NCBI RefSeq assembly: GCF_011382965.1
Contig: NZ_CP049934.1
Coordinates: 930,001-994,000 of the forward strand
Length of the DNA: 64,000 nucleotides
Direction of reading: 5' to 3'
Origin: Leucobacter insecticola
GTDB lineage: Bacteria; Actinomycetota; Actinomycetes; Actinomycetales; Microbacteriaceae
Part shown: positions 1-9,966 of the stretch, piece by piece
How positions within the stretch are numbered: position 1 is the stretch's first letter
Layout: each line of letters starts with the position of its first letter
Notes under the pieces: generated by a model
The model's database searches: none
Seen by the model: only the letters and a program-made list of their open reading frames with translations
Told to the model about the DNA's origin: nothing
Translations under genes and position numbers: made by a program

Positions 1-266
1 CTGAGTAGAGCGCACGAGCCACGGCTTCTACGCAATTGCATATTCCCCACTCGTAGATCGACGATTTTTACACTGAGATATGACATTTTTTTACTGAGAT
101 GAAGCACGTAATTGGTCATTGGGACTTACTGCGTGACACACTTGATTGTTAGGGAATTCCGGCTTCCTGCAGCGCGATCAGCGCTCGGTAGCCGATGACT
201 CAGGGGGATAGGGACAACAGCCATTCCCCGCGCCGTTTTGAGTGTTTCAACGAGGGGGAACTGTTA
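1..266 (+). promoter_or_regulatory. AT-rich upstream region of adhesin A with a spaced direct repeat
   Basis: No gene is recognisable here. The stretch is clearly more AT-rich than the genes around it. Two related T-rich boxes, both ending in CTGAGAT, end at 79 and 100, so they are 21 bp apart, about two helical turns. That spacing would suit cooperative binding of one regulator on one face of the DNA. The region probably carries the adhesin A promoter, but I cannot assign -35/-10 boxes with confidence. The ribosome site GAGGGGG at 252-258 sits just before the GTG at 267 and decides the start of the next gene. Confidence 0.4.
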
Positions 267-3200
267 GTGGTTATTTGGCGTGCAAAAAAGAGCTTTGGCT
301 CGGGTGTGGGTAACAATTCGAGGCAACGGCGCGTGGTGCGCCTGCTCGCGCTTGCTGCGGCAGCGGTGATTGGCGTTTCGGGTCTCGCTCCCGCGGCGCC
401 CGCTGAGGCTGCGAACAGTGTGGCAGCTGGCATCATCCGTGTCGATGCGCCAAACCCGGTTTCGTACATCTATTTGAACAGCGACTATACCCAGCAGTAC
501 ACCTCCCGCACGCTCGGGGGAAACGCCTTCTACCAGAATGGCGGCCCGCCGTCGGCGTACCCCGTCGTCGTTGACCTCGCAACGGGCGCCAACCTGACAC
601 GCTCCACGGGAACGCGCACCTTCGGAGGCACCGGGACCATTACAGATCCGTTCTGGCTCGAGACCTCAGGTGCGATGGTGTCTCCCCAGAACACGCTCGT
701 TCTGACGCAAAGACTGAGCCATGTGCCAGGTACCGAGTACATGCGCAATGACATCAGCATCACAAATAACGGTGCTGCGACAAGGTCCCTGCAGTTTGGA
801 CAGTTTGGTGACTGTTACTTCAACGGCAGCGACTCCGGAACGTCGAACGTCGAGCCCGGCAAGATGGTGCAGTGCATCAAGGGCGACAAAGCGATGTCAC
901 TCATCGACAGTTCAGGCGGGGCAGTGTTCGCGGGCGGCTACTTCGGCGGCGTTCGTTTCGCTGTACAGTCACCACTTGTTGGCACTGCGAACGCTGATAA
1001 GTGCTGGGTCTCCAGCGCCACGATCGGTTCATGTGCGGTCAACGTTGATAACGGTTTTGGCATGGCTTGGGCTACAGACATTGCGCCGGGGGAAACCGCC
1101 GTTCGCACCGCTTACCTCAGCTACACGCAGGATCTCGCCTTCGTTGATCTCGTTCCCGGCTCGTCGGTCAGCACAAACCAGGCCTCTATCGGCGAAACCG
1201 TGAAGTACACCCTCTCGCTGCGCAATGCTGGGCCGACACCGCGCGCAACAACGAGCTCGCGTTTGCGCTGCCCGCTGGCTTGGCTTTTGAAGAGGCGACT
1301 GGCGATGGCGCATACGACGCCGTCGCAGGTGCGTGGAAGATCCCGACTCTGGCTGCGGGAGAAACCGCGAGTATCACCATTTCCGCTCGAGCCGAGGAGC
1401 CAGGCGTACATACGACGCAGGTGACCGCGACCTCTTCCGATGGAATCGACTCCAATGCGTGCCAGGTCACTGGCACCTGTGGTGAGCCACTCTCCGTCAC
1501 GGTACTCGCGACCGGCACCGCTGCGAAGAGTCAGATTGCGGCGGCTCCCGCCACGGTCACAGCTGACGGCGAGAGCGCTTCAACGATCACCGTGACCGCG
1601 TTTGATGCTGCGGGCGAGCGCATCAACATTGGTGGCGCGAAGGTCGAACTCGTGAGTGATTTTGGTACTGTCAGCGAAGTTGTGGACAACAAAGACGGCA
1701 CCTACACGGCCACGATCACGTCGACGGTGGCAGGAACAGCCACCATCGGCTTCACACTGAATAACGTGGCAGCCACCCCCAAGGCGACGGTTGCCTTCGT
1801 TGCCGGCGCTGTTGATCCTGAAAACGCAGACACCAAATACTCGGTGTCTGAGAACGAGATCACCGTGGGCGAGGGATCGCACACTGTCACAGTGAAGCTT
1901 GTTGACCGCTACGGCAACCCGGTGCTCGGTCAGGCTGCGGGCCTTCGTGCGTCAACCGAAGACGACCTTGGTGGCGGGGATATCACCGATTTTGTCCCGA
2001 CGAGCACGCCGGGCGAATACACAGCAGCGGTGACCTCGACTCTTGCCGGATCGAAGGCAATCACCGTGACGCGTGGCGGGGAACCGGGCGAAGCCGTTGC
2101 CCTGAGCGGTAACGGAGTGGCGCGGTTTGTTGCGGGCGCACCAAGCGCCGCAAGCACGGGGACAAAGTACGCGGTGTCGACGGGCGACGCTTCGGTCGCT
2201 GGTGGATCACACACGATCACCCTAACGGTGGCCGATGCGTTCGGTAATCCGGTGTCGGGTCAGGCTGCGAAGCTTGGTGCGGCGACCACGGACGCGTTGG
2301 GTACTGGCGAGGTTTCGGTGTTCACGGAGTCTGCGACTCCGGGCACGTATACGGCGACGGTGACGTCGACGGTTGCTGGTGAGAAGGCGATCACGGCCAC
2401 GTTTGATGGTGGTGCGGTGAGGCTTGCGGGTAATGGCGCGGCGAAGTTTGTTTCGTCGGGTGTGAGCCTTGCGAATCCGGGGACGAGTTACGCGGTTTCT
2501 GGTGGTGAGGTGTCGGTTGCTGGTGGTTCGCACACGGTGACGGTGAAGCTTGCTGACGAGTTCGGGAACCCGGTTTCTGGGAAGTCGGCGGAGCTTGAAG
2601 CTGCGACTGAGAATGCTCTCGGAACTGGTCGGGTGACCGGGTTTGCTGAGACCGGGACGGCTGGCACGTATACGGCGACGGTGACGTCTTCGGTGTCGGG
2701 TGGCAAGGTCGTGACGGTCACCTTTGGTGGTGACGAGGTCACGCTTGACGGGAACGACACGGCGGAGTTCATTTCTGGTGGTGTTTCGGTTGATAACGCT
2801 GGCACGAGCTATGCGGTATCGACGGGCAACCAGGAGGTTGGTTCTGGCTCGCACGTGGTGACGGTGAAGCTGACTGATGCTGACAATAACCCGGTTGTTG
2901 GGCAGTCGGCGGGGCTGAAGGCCACGACGGTTGACGCGCTGGGTGATGGTGGTATCACTGATTTCGTTGAGTCGGGCACGCCGGGTACGTATACGGCGAC
3001 GGTGACGTCAACGGTGTCGGGTACGAAAGCGATCCAGGTCGCGTTCGGTGGTGACGCGGTGACGCTTGACGGCAACCGGAACGCAGTGTTTGTTGCTGCT
3101 GGTGTTGATGTTTCGGGCACGGGCACAAGCTATGCGGTGTCGACGGGTGATCAGGTTGCTGGTTCCGGGTCGCATACGGTGACGGTGAAGCTGGTTGACG

Positions 3201-6200
3201 AGTTCGGGAACGCTGTTCCTGGTGTCGAGGCGAAGCTTGCTGCTGCGACCGAGGATGCGCTCGGAACGGGTGAGGTCGGCGACTTCACCGAGACGGAGAC
3301 TGCGGGCACGTACACGGCTGAGGTGACGTCCACGGTGGTTGGTGATAAGGCCATCACGGTGACGTTTGATGGCGCGCTGGTGACGCTTGACGGGAACGAC
3401 ACGGCGGTGTTTGTTGCTGCTGCGGTGAGCACGGCGAATGCTGGCACGAGCTATGTGGTCTCTCCGGGTGATCAGGTTGCTGGTTCCGGGTCGCATACGG
3501 TGACGGTGAAGCTGGCTGATGAGTTTGGGAACCCGGTTCCGGGGCAGGCTTCGAAGCTTGAGGCTTCGACCGAGGATGCGCTGGGTGCTGGCGGTGTCAC
3601 TGATGTTGTTGAGAGTGGCACGCCGGGCACGTACACGGCGACGGTGACCTCGACGGTGTCGGGTGACAAGGTGATGACGGTCCTGTTTGACGGTGCTGCT
3701 GTCAGGCTTGACGGGAACGGCACGGCTGTCTTCATTGCGGCGGGAGTGAACGTTTCACACGCTGGCACGCAGTATGCGGTGTCGACGGGTGAAGAGGTTG
3801 CAGGATCCGGGTCGCACACGGTGACGGTGAAGCTGGTGGACGAGTTCGGGAACGCGGTTCCTGGGCAGGCTACGAGTCTTATGGCTGACACCGAAGATGA
3901 TCTGGGCGACGGTGTGATTGCGTCTTTCGTTGAGTCTGCTACTCCTGGTACGTATACGGCGGCTGTGTCTTCGACCGTGACGGGTGTGAAGGCGTTGACG
4001 GTGACGGCGAATGGCGCCAGTGTTCGGCTTGAAGGCAATGGTGAGGCAGTGTTTGTTGCTGCTGCTGTTGATGTTTCGCAGCCGGGTACGCAGTATGCGG
4101 TGTCGACGGGTACGCGGGTTGTGGGATCCGGGTCGCATTCGGTGACGGTGAAGCTGGTTGACGGTTTTGGGAACCCGGTTCCGGGGCAGGCTTCGAAGCT
4201 TGCTGCGGCGACCACGGATGAGCTGGGCACGGGTGAGTTCACGGTGTTTAGTGAGTCTGCGGTTCCTGGTACGTATACGGCGGCGGTGACGTCGACGGTT
4301 GCTGGTGAGAAGACGATCACGGTTCAGTACAACAGCAAGACGGTCACGCTGCAGGGCAACGGGATCGCCGAATTCGTTGCCGCTGACGTGAATCTGGCAG
4401 CCGAGGGCACCAACTATGAGGTGTCGACGGGTGAGGTGTCTGTCGCGGGCGGTTCGCACACTGTCACTGCCAAGCTGGTGGACGAGTTCGGTAATCCGGT
4501 GTCGGGTCAGGCTGCGAAGCTTGGTGCGGCGACCACGGACGCGTTGGGTACTGGCGAGGTTTCGGTGTTCACGGAGTCTGCGACTCCGGGCACGTATACG
4601 GCGACGGTGACGTCGACGGTTGCTGGTGAGAAGGCGATCACGGCCACGTTTGATGGTGGTGCGGTGAGGCTTGCGGGTAATGGCGCGGCGAAGTTTGTTT
4701 CGTCGGGTGTGAGCCTTGCGAATCCGGGGACGAGTTACGCGGTTTCTGGTGGTGAGGTGTCGGTTGCTGGTGGTTCGCACACGGTGACGGTGAAGCTTGC
4801 TGACGAGTTCGGGAACCCGGTTTCTGGGAAGTCGGCGGAGCTTGAAGCTGCGACTGAGAATGCTCTCGGAACTGGTCGGGTGACCGGGTTTGCTGAGACC
4901 GGGACGGCTGGCACGTATACGGCGACGGTGACGTCTTCGGTGTCGGGTGGCAAGGTCGTGACGGTCACCTTTGGTGGTGACGAGGTCACGCTTGACGGGA
5001 ACGACACGGCGGAGTTCATTTCTGGTGGTGTTTCGGTTGATAACGCTGGCACGAGCTATGCGGTATCGACGGGCAACCAGGAGGTTGGTTCTGGCTCGCA
5101 CGTGGTGACGGTGAAGCTGACTGATGCTGACAATAACCCGGTTGTTGGGCAGTCGGCGGGGCTGAAGGCCACGACGGTTGACGCGCTGGGTGATGGTGGT
5201 ATCACTGATTTCGTTGAGTCGGGCACGCCGGGTACGTATACGGCGACGGTGACGTCAACGGTGTCGGGTACGAAAGCGATCCAGGTCGCGTTCGGTGGTG
5301 ACGCGGTGACGCTTGACGGCAACCGGAACGCAGTGTTTGTTGCTGCTGGTGTTGATGTTTCGGGCACGGGCACAAGCTATGCGGTGTCGACGGGTGATCA
5401 GGTTGCTGGTTCCGGGTCGCATACGGTGACGGTGAAGCTGGTTGACGAGTTCGGGAACGCTGTTCCTGGTGTCGAGGCGAAGCTTGCTGCTGCGACCGAG
5501 GATGCGCTCGGAACGGGTGAGGTCGGCGACTTCACCGAGACGGAGACTGCGGGCACGTACACGGCTGAGGTGACGTCCACGGTGGTTGGTGATAAGGCCA
5601 TCACGGTGACGTTTGATGGCGCGCTGGTGACGCTTGACGGGAACGACACGGCGGTGTTTGTTGCTGCTGCGGTGAGCACGGCGAATGCTGGCACGAGCTA
5701 TGTGGTCTCTCCGGGTGATCAGGTTGCTGGTTCCGGGTCGCATACGGTGACGGTGAAGCTGGCTGATGAGTTTGGGAACCCGGTTCCGGGGCAGGCTTCG
5801 AAGCTTGAGGCTTCGACCGAGGATGCGCTGGGTGCTGGCGGTGTCACTGATGTTGTTGAGAGTGGCACGCCGGGCACGTACACGGCGACGGTGACCTCGA
5901 CGGTGTCGGGTGACAAGGTGATGACGGTCCTGTTTGACGGTGCTGCTGTCAGGCTTGACGGGAACGGCACGGCTGTCTTCATTGCGGCGGGAGTGAACGT
6001 TTCACACGCTGGCACGCAGTATGCGGTGTCGACGGGTGAAGAGGTTGCAGGATCCGGGTCGCACACGGTGACGGTGAAGCTGGTGGACGAGTTCGGGAAC
6101 GCGGTTCCTGGGCAGGCTACGAGTCTTATGGCTGACACCGAAGATGATCTGGGCGACGGTGTGATTGCGTCTTTCGTTGAGTCTGCTACTCCTGGTACGT

Positions 6201-7866
6201 ATACGGCGGCTGTGTCTTCGACCGTGACGGGTGTGAAGGCGTTGACGGTGACGGCGAATGGCGCCAGTGTTCGGCTTGAAGGCAATGGTGAGGCAGTGTT
6301 TGTTGCTGCTGCTGTTGATGTTTCGCAGCCGGGTACGCAGTATGCGGTGTCGACGGGTACGCGGGTTGTGGGATCCGGGTCGCATTCGGTGACGGTGAAG
6401 CTGGTTGACGGTTTTGGGAACCCGGTTCCGGGGCAGGCTTCGAAGCTTGCTGCGGCGACCACGGATGAGCTGGGCACGGGTGAGTTCACGGTGTTTAGTG
6501 AGTCTGCGGTTCCTGGTACGTATACGGCGGCGGTGACGTCGACGGTTGCTGGTGAGAAGACGATCACGGTTCAGTACAACAGCAAGACGGTCACGCTGCA
6601 GGGCAACGGGATCGCCGAATTCGTTGCCGCTGACGTTGACGTCAAGAATCCGGGCACCGCATACACGGTGTCGACGGGCGAAGAGGTTGCCGGTTCAGGA
6701 TCGCATACGGTTACGGTGAAGCTGGCTGACGCGTTCGGCAACCCGGTTCCGGGTCAGGCTGCGAAGCTTGCTGCCGCGGCTGCAGATTCTCTCGGTGATG
6801 GTGTGATCTCTTCCTTCGAGGAGACCGATCCTGGCAGCTATGCTGCGACGATCACCTCGAGCCGTTCGGGTGCGAAGCCGATCTCCGTCTCCTACTTCGG
6901 GGAGGCGCTGAAGGCCAACGGCAACGCTGATGCAGTCTTCGTCGAGGGTGCGTTCGACTCCGCGAACACGACGATCACGGTAACCCCCGCATCTCTGCCG
7001 ACGGCAAGGATACGGGCATCATCACCGTGTCACTGTTTGATGCGCTCGGAAACCCCATCACCGCTGAGATGCCGCTCACGATTAGCAGCTCCATCGGCGA
7101 GGTCTCGGGTCTCACCTATCTGGGTGACGGTGTCTACACGGCGCAGCTGCGCTCGACGACGCCCGGCATTGCGGTGATCACTGCAGCGCTTGACGGTGAG
7201 GCGGTTGACGCGATGGCTGAGATTGAGCTCATCAACCGGATCCCACCGACCGCGCCGGTGCTCGATCCGAGCGACGGCAAGACCGTGACCGGCTGCGCCG
7301 CTCCCGGATCCACCGTGACGGTCCGCGATGCCGAGGGCAACGTTATTGGCACCGCGGTTGCGGGTGACGACTGCCGCTTCGAGATCGAGCTCAATCCAGA
7401 GCAGAAGCCCGGATCCTCCATCACGGTCACCGCGACTGATCGTGACGGCAACGAGTCGATCGCGACGGAGCTGCGTTCGGGGCTCATCACACTGGAGCTC
7501 GGTTCAGCAAGCCTGCACCCGGGTGAGACGCAGGTCGCTACGGGCCACTTCTTCCAGCCGGGAGAAAAGGTCACCGCGGTGCTGCGCTCCACGCCCGTCA
7601 CTATTGGCGAGGAGACTGCGGATGCGAACGGTGACGTGCGCTTCGAGTTCGCGGTCCCGACTGACATTGAGCTGGGTGAGCACTCAGTAACCCTGAGCGG
7701 TGATTTCAGCGGGGATGTGCGTCAGACCTTCCAGGTCACGGCGGCTCCGGGGCTTGCGATTACCGGCGGCCAGTCGATGCTGCTGCTTGGCGGAGCCGCG
7801 ATCCTGATCCTCGCAGTTGGCGGCGCGCTCGTTGTTGTCGCCCGGCGGCGCAGGGCTTCGGAGTAA
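267..7866 (+). CDS. Giant LAXTG wall-anchored adhesin A with DUF11-like domain and about 16 Ig-like repeats (two frame breaks)
   Basis: Predicted exported, wall-linked repeat protein of about 2,530 residues once two frame breaks are repaired. The GTG at 267 has a good ribosome site. An Arg-rich n-region and Ala/Val-rich core ending in AEA-AN form a signal peptide. An N-terminal beta-rich region of about 320 residues and a DUF11-like domain are followed by one invasin-type (Big_1-like) Ig domain (VTADGESAS...). Then come about 16 repeats of about 107 residues built around GSHTVTVKL, E/AFGNPVPGQ and PGTYTATVTSTV. The C-terminus has an Ig-like region, LAITGG, a hydrophobic segment and an RRRR tail, the arrangement used by class E-type sortases. 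The frame breaks near 1231-1235 and in the C-run 6984-6988. Adding one base at each gives GPDTARNNELAFALPAG and PRISADGKDTGIITV, which fit the surrounding domains. Adhesion or biofilm function is inferred only from architecture. Confidence 0.85.
2239..6636 (+). repeat. 2.15-kb perfect tandem duplication of seven Ig-repeat units
   Basis: Bases 2239-4389 recur at 4486-6636, an offset of 2,247 bp, exactly 749 codons or seven 107-residue repeats. The translations of the two copies are identical and every stretch of DNA I compared side by side also matches, including synonymous positions. Individual units inside one copy differ clearly from each other. This means a block of seven units was duplicated recently as one piece. 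It did not arise by unit-by-unit expansion. The 96 bases between the copies (4390-4485) encode the divergent start of the ninth unit. Tracts this long and identical are prone to assembly collapse or expansion, so the true copy number may differ. Confidence 0.95.
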
Positions 7867-7886
7867 CATCTCAAACAATGTCTGTT

Positions 7887-7924
7887 CCGCTGGCTGAGCG
7901 AGGCACGCTTCGCTCAGCCAGCGG
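7887..7924 (+). terminator. Perfect 14-bp stem hairpin after adhesin A
   Basis: CCGCTGGCTGAGCG (7887-7900) and its exact reverse complement (7911-7924) flank a 10-base loop, 21 bases after the adhesin A stop. There is no T-run, which is common for actinobacterial intrinsic terminators. The hairpin also separates adhesin A from the lipoprotein gene that starts at 7950. Confidence 0.75.
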
Positions 7925-7949
7925 ATCAACGAACGATCGAGGGGAAATC

Positions 7950-8333
7950 ATGGGGAAATTGAGAATTGCCGCGGCAGGATCATCTGTGGGGGTTGCGCTG
8001 GTCTTGGCGCTCACGCTTTCTGCCTGCCAGGGCGGAGGAGTCTCTGTTGAGGGCGTGCCTGAGCAGGTGAAGACGGTGCCGGGGGAGGTATCGAATACGG
8101 CCTCTGCTGATGATTCGAACTGGTCGTTCACGGTGACGGTTGAAGACAAGAAGACGCAAGAAGAAGCTGTGACGCGACTGACCGATGCCGGATTCCGGGA
8201 GCTCGGGCAGAGCGAGACGAGTTCGGGTAAGACGATTGCGCTCACGAACGACAAGGAGAAGGTCAACGTCACCTTGCTCCTCACGCAGCAGGATGGCAAG
8301 TTCCAGGTCGTTTACAACATTGTGAAGCTGTAG
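7950..8333 (+). CDS. Small secreted lipoprotein of unknown function
   Basis: 127 residues. The ATG at 7950 follows GAGGGG. The N-terminus is a typical lipoprotein signal, with Lys/Arg near the start, a hydrophobic core and lipobox LSAC, so the mature protein should be diacylglyceryl-modified at the Cys and tethered to the outer face of the membrane. The mature part is acidic and Ser/Thr-rich at first. It then has one alpha/beta-looking stretch (EEAVTRLTDAGFRELGQSE) reminiscent of small periplasmic PepSY-like or LppP-like folds, but I do not recognise a family. It lies between adhesin A and ccsB in the same direction, with 65 bases to ccsB. Confidence 0.75.
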   Translation: MGKLRIAAAGSSVGVALVLALTLSACQGGGVSVEGVPEQVKTVPGEVSNTASADDSNWSFTVTVEDKKTQEEAVTRLTDAGFRELGQSETSSGKTIALTNDKEKVNVTLLLTQQDGKFQVVYNIVKL

Positions 8334-8398
8334 GCCCGAACGTCGATGCTGCCTCTTCCCAGTGATCTTCAGAGTTGGAGCGGGTACAGTAAGACATT

Positions 8399-9310
8399 GT
8401 GCTGAGTGAGCTAGAACAATTCTCAACGATCTCCCTGTACTCGGCGATGATCGTGTACGCGATTGCCTTCGTGTTTTACGCGGTCGATCTCGCGAACCGG
8501 AGCGGTGAGGCCCTCGCCGTCCCGGGCGACTCTGTTCCCGGCAAACCGCGCCGGTCGCGTTCACTGCGCATCGGTTTCTCACTCACCGTGGTGGGGTTTG
8601 CACTCCATCTCGCGGCAACGATCATGCGCGGGATCGGTGCCGAGCGTGTGCCCTGGGCCAACATGTACGAGTTTGCGCTCACGGCGACCTGCGCGATCGT
8701 ATTGATCTACTTGTTCGTGCAGTTCTTCGTTGATCTGCGCTTTCTCGGCACGCTCGTCACCGGAATGACACTGCTCTTCCTTGGCGTCACTAAAACGAAC
8801 TTCTACGTGCCGATCGTGCCGCTGCCGCCAGCTCTTGATTCGCACTGGCTTGTCATTCACATCCTGGTTGCAGTGCTCGCTGTTGGTTTTCTGACGCTCT
8901 CCTTTGGCCTGTCGCTGCTGCAGTTGCTGCAGACACGTCGCGAGGCTCAGATGGCGGCGGGGGAGCCGGGCGGCATGCGCTTTCTCGGAAGCCTGCCGGG
9001 GGCCGTGCGGCTCGAAGATCTGTCGTACCGCATGGCGATCATCGGTTTTGTGTTCTGGACCTTCACGCTCATTGCGGGATCGATCTGGGCTGAGGCTGCG
9101 TGGAGTCGCTACTGGGGTTGGGACACGAAAGAGGTCTGGACGTTTGTGATCTGGGTGCTCTACGCCGGCTTCATCCACGCGCGCGCGACGCGCGGCTGGC
9201 GCGGCACCCGCTCAGCGTGGCTGTCGATCATTGCCTACACCGCGGTCGTGTTCAACTTCACGATTGTCAACGTCTTCTTCAAGGGGCTTCACGCCTACTC
9301 GGGGCTGTAG
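8399..9310 (+). CDS. ccsB: Cytochrome c biogenesis protein CcsB (ResC), haem-handling membrane subunit
   Basis: 303-residue polytopic membrane protein of the System II cytochrome c maturation pathway. CcsB/ResC works with ResB to move haem across the membrane and attach it to apocytochromes. The diagnostic haem-handling motif WGWDTKEVW is present near residue 240, with conserved His residues in neighbouring membrane helices (HWLVIH near residue 140; HARATRG near 260) as in the family. The start is GTG at 8399. In actinobacteria ccsB normally closes a resA-ccdA-resB-ccsB operon. Here none of the partners is adjacent: upstream are a lipoprotein and adhesin A, downstream a convergent regulator. 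The gene itself looks intact. Confidence 0.9.
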   Translation: MLSELEQFSTISLYSAMIVYAIAFVFYAVDLANRSGEALAVPGDSVPGKPRRSRSLRIGFSLTVVGFALHLAATIMRGIGAERVPWANMYEFALTATCAIVLIYLFVQFFVDLRFLGTLVTGMTLLFLGVTKTNFYVPIVPLPPALDSHWLVIHILVAVLAVGFLTLSFGLSLLQLLQTRREAQMAAGEPGGMRFLGSLPGAVRLEDLSYRMAIIGFVFWTFTLIAGSIWAEAAWSRYWGWDTKEVWTFVIWVLYAGFIHARATRGWRGTRSAWLSIIAYTAVVFNFTIVNVFFKGLHAYSGL

Positions 9311-9357
9311 ACCGCCCGGGCCGGACCAGCCGGTGTCAGGCTGATTGGCTCGCGCCG

Positions 9358-9654
9358 CTAAGCGAGCGAGAGGAACATCTTTTCGAGCTCTTCAGGGCTT
9401 GCGGCGCCCTCTGCTTGTGGATCTTCCAGGCACTGCTGCAGGGCCGTGGAGATGACCAAGAAACCTGCACGGTCGAGTGCTTTGGAGACTGCGGAGAGCT
9501 GCTGCACGATGTCCCGGCAGTGGGTGTCGGATTCCACCGCGCTGATCACAGCGGCAAGCTGACCGTGAGCGCGACGGAGGCGGTTGGCGATCTTGCGTTT
9601 CGCTTCAGGATCGTGGGTTGCAGCAGCAGCGGTGGTCCCGCTCAGTTCAGACAT
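9358..9654 (-). CDS. CsoR-family metal/sulfur-responsive repressor with CstR-like Cys pattern
   Basis: 98 residues from the ATG at 9654; an upstream ATG at 9696 is possible. The all-helical CsoR/RcnR core is clear (KRKIANRLRRAHGQLAAV...QLSAVSKALDRAG). Copper-sensing CsoR proteins bind Cu(I) through Cys-His-Cys. Here the cysteines are present (C46 and C75), but the His position four residues before the second Cys is Ala (A71). Loss of that His with both Cys kept is typical of CstR-type members that sense persulfide or reactive sulfur, so a copper role is doubtful. The canonical csoR at 29548-29862 makes a useful contrast. A matching operator lies upstream at 9742-9756. It is convergent with ccsB. 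Confidence 0.85.
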   Translation of the reverse strand: MSELSGTTAAAATHDPEAKRKIANRLRRAHGQLAAVISAVESDTHCRDIVQQLSAVSKALDRAGFLVISTALQQCLEDPQAEGAASPEELEKMFLSLA

Positions 9655-9741
9655 GGGATCGCTTTCTCTCGAGCTTGAAATTGACACCCGCGACACCCTC
9701 GAGAGGGGTGGGCTGTGTCAGGCAGTGGCGTCGGTCCGTAA

Positions 9742-9756
9742 ATACCCCAAGGGTAT
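9742..9756. promoter_or_regulatory. Candidate CsoR/CstR-type operator
   Basis: The bases ATACCCCAAGGGTAT form an inverted repeat (ATACCC/GGGTAT), the pattern of GC-tract operators bound by CsoR/CstR-family tetramers. It lies 88 bases upstream of the regulator gene on the minus strand and about 210 bases upstream of adhesin B on the plus strand. Self-regulation is the simplest reading. Confidence 0.65.
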
Positions 9757-9966
9757 CATGTGGCCGCGCAGAATGACGGCGGGAATAGATCGTTCGATTC
9801 GAGTGAGAATTGCGTCACGATTTCGGTGAAACATGCGGGTTCACCATCATTCGTAAATTTATTTTTCGTTTTGCGTTATTTTTCGGGGTTTCCTTCGTCT
9901 TGGTCTATGGAGAGATATTGCACGCCGCTTTTGCACGCCGTGCGTTAACCATAGAGGAGACAATCC
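9757..9966 (+). promoter_or_regulatory. AT-rich leader of adhesin B
   Basis: No gene is seen. A markedly AT-rich patch at about 9850-9890 interrupts otherwise GC-rich DNA and probably holds the adhesin B promoter. The ribosome site GAGGAG at 9954-9959 is strong and fixes the adhesin B start at the ATG at 9967. The leader also contains two copies of GCACGCCG at about 9919-9940. Confidence 0.4.

Noticed and set aside
2222..6567. Long minus-strand open frames (up to about 450 codons) inside adhesin A
   Set aside because: They are mirror frames of a GC-biased repeat gene. They repeat with the same 2,247-base offset, are rich in Arg/His or Ser/Thr/Val as expected from complementing the sense codons, and have no ribosome sites.
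2200..6700. CRISPR-like array in the 2-7 kb repeats
   Set aside because: The period is about 321 bases in frame with a protein and there are no short repeats with unique spacers.
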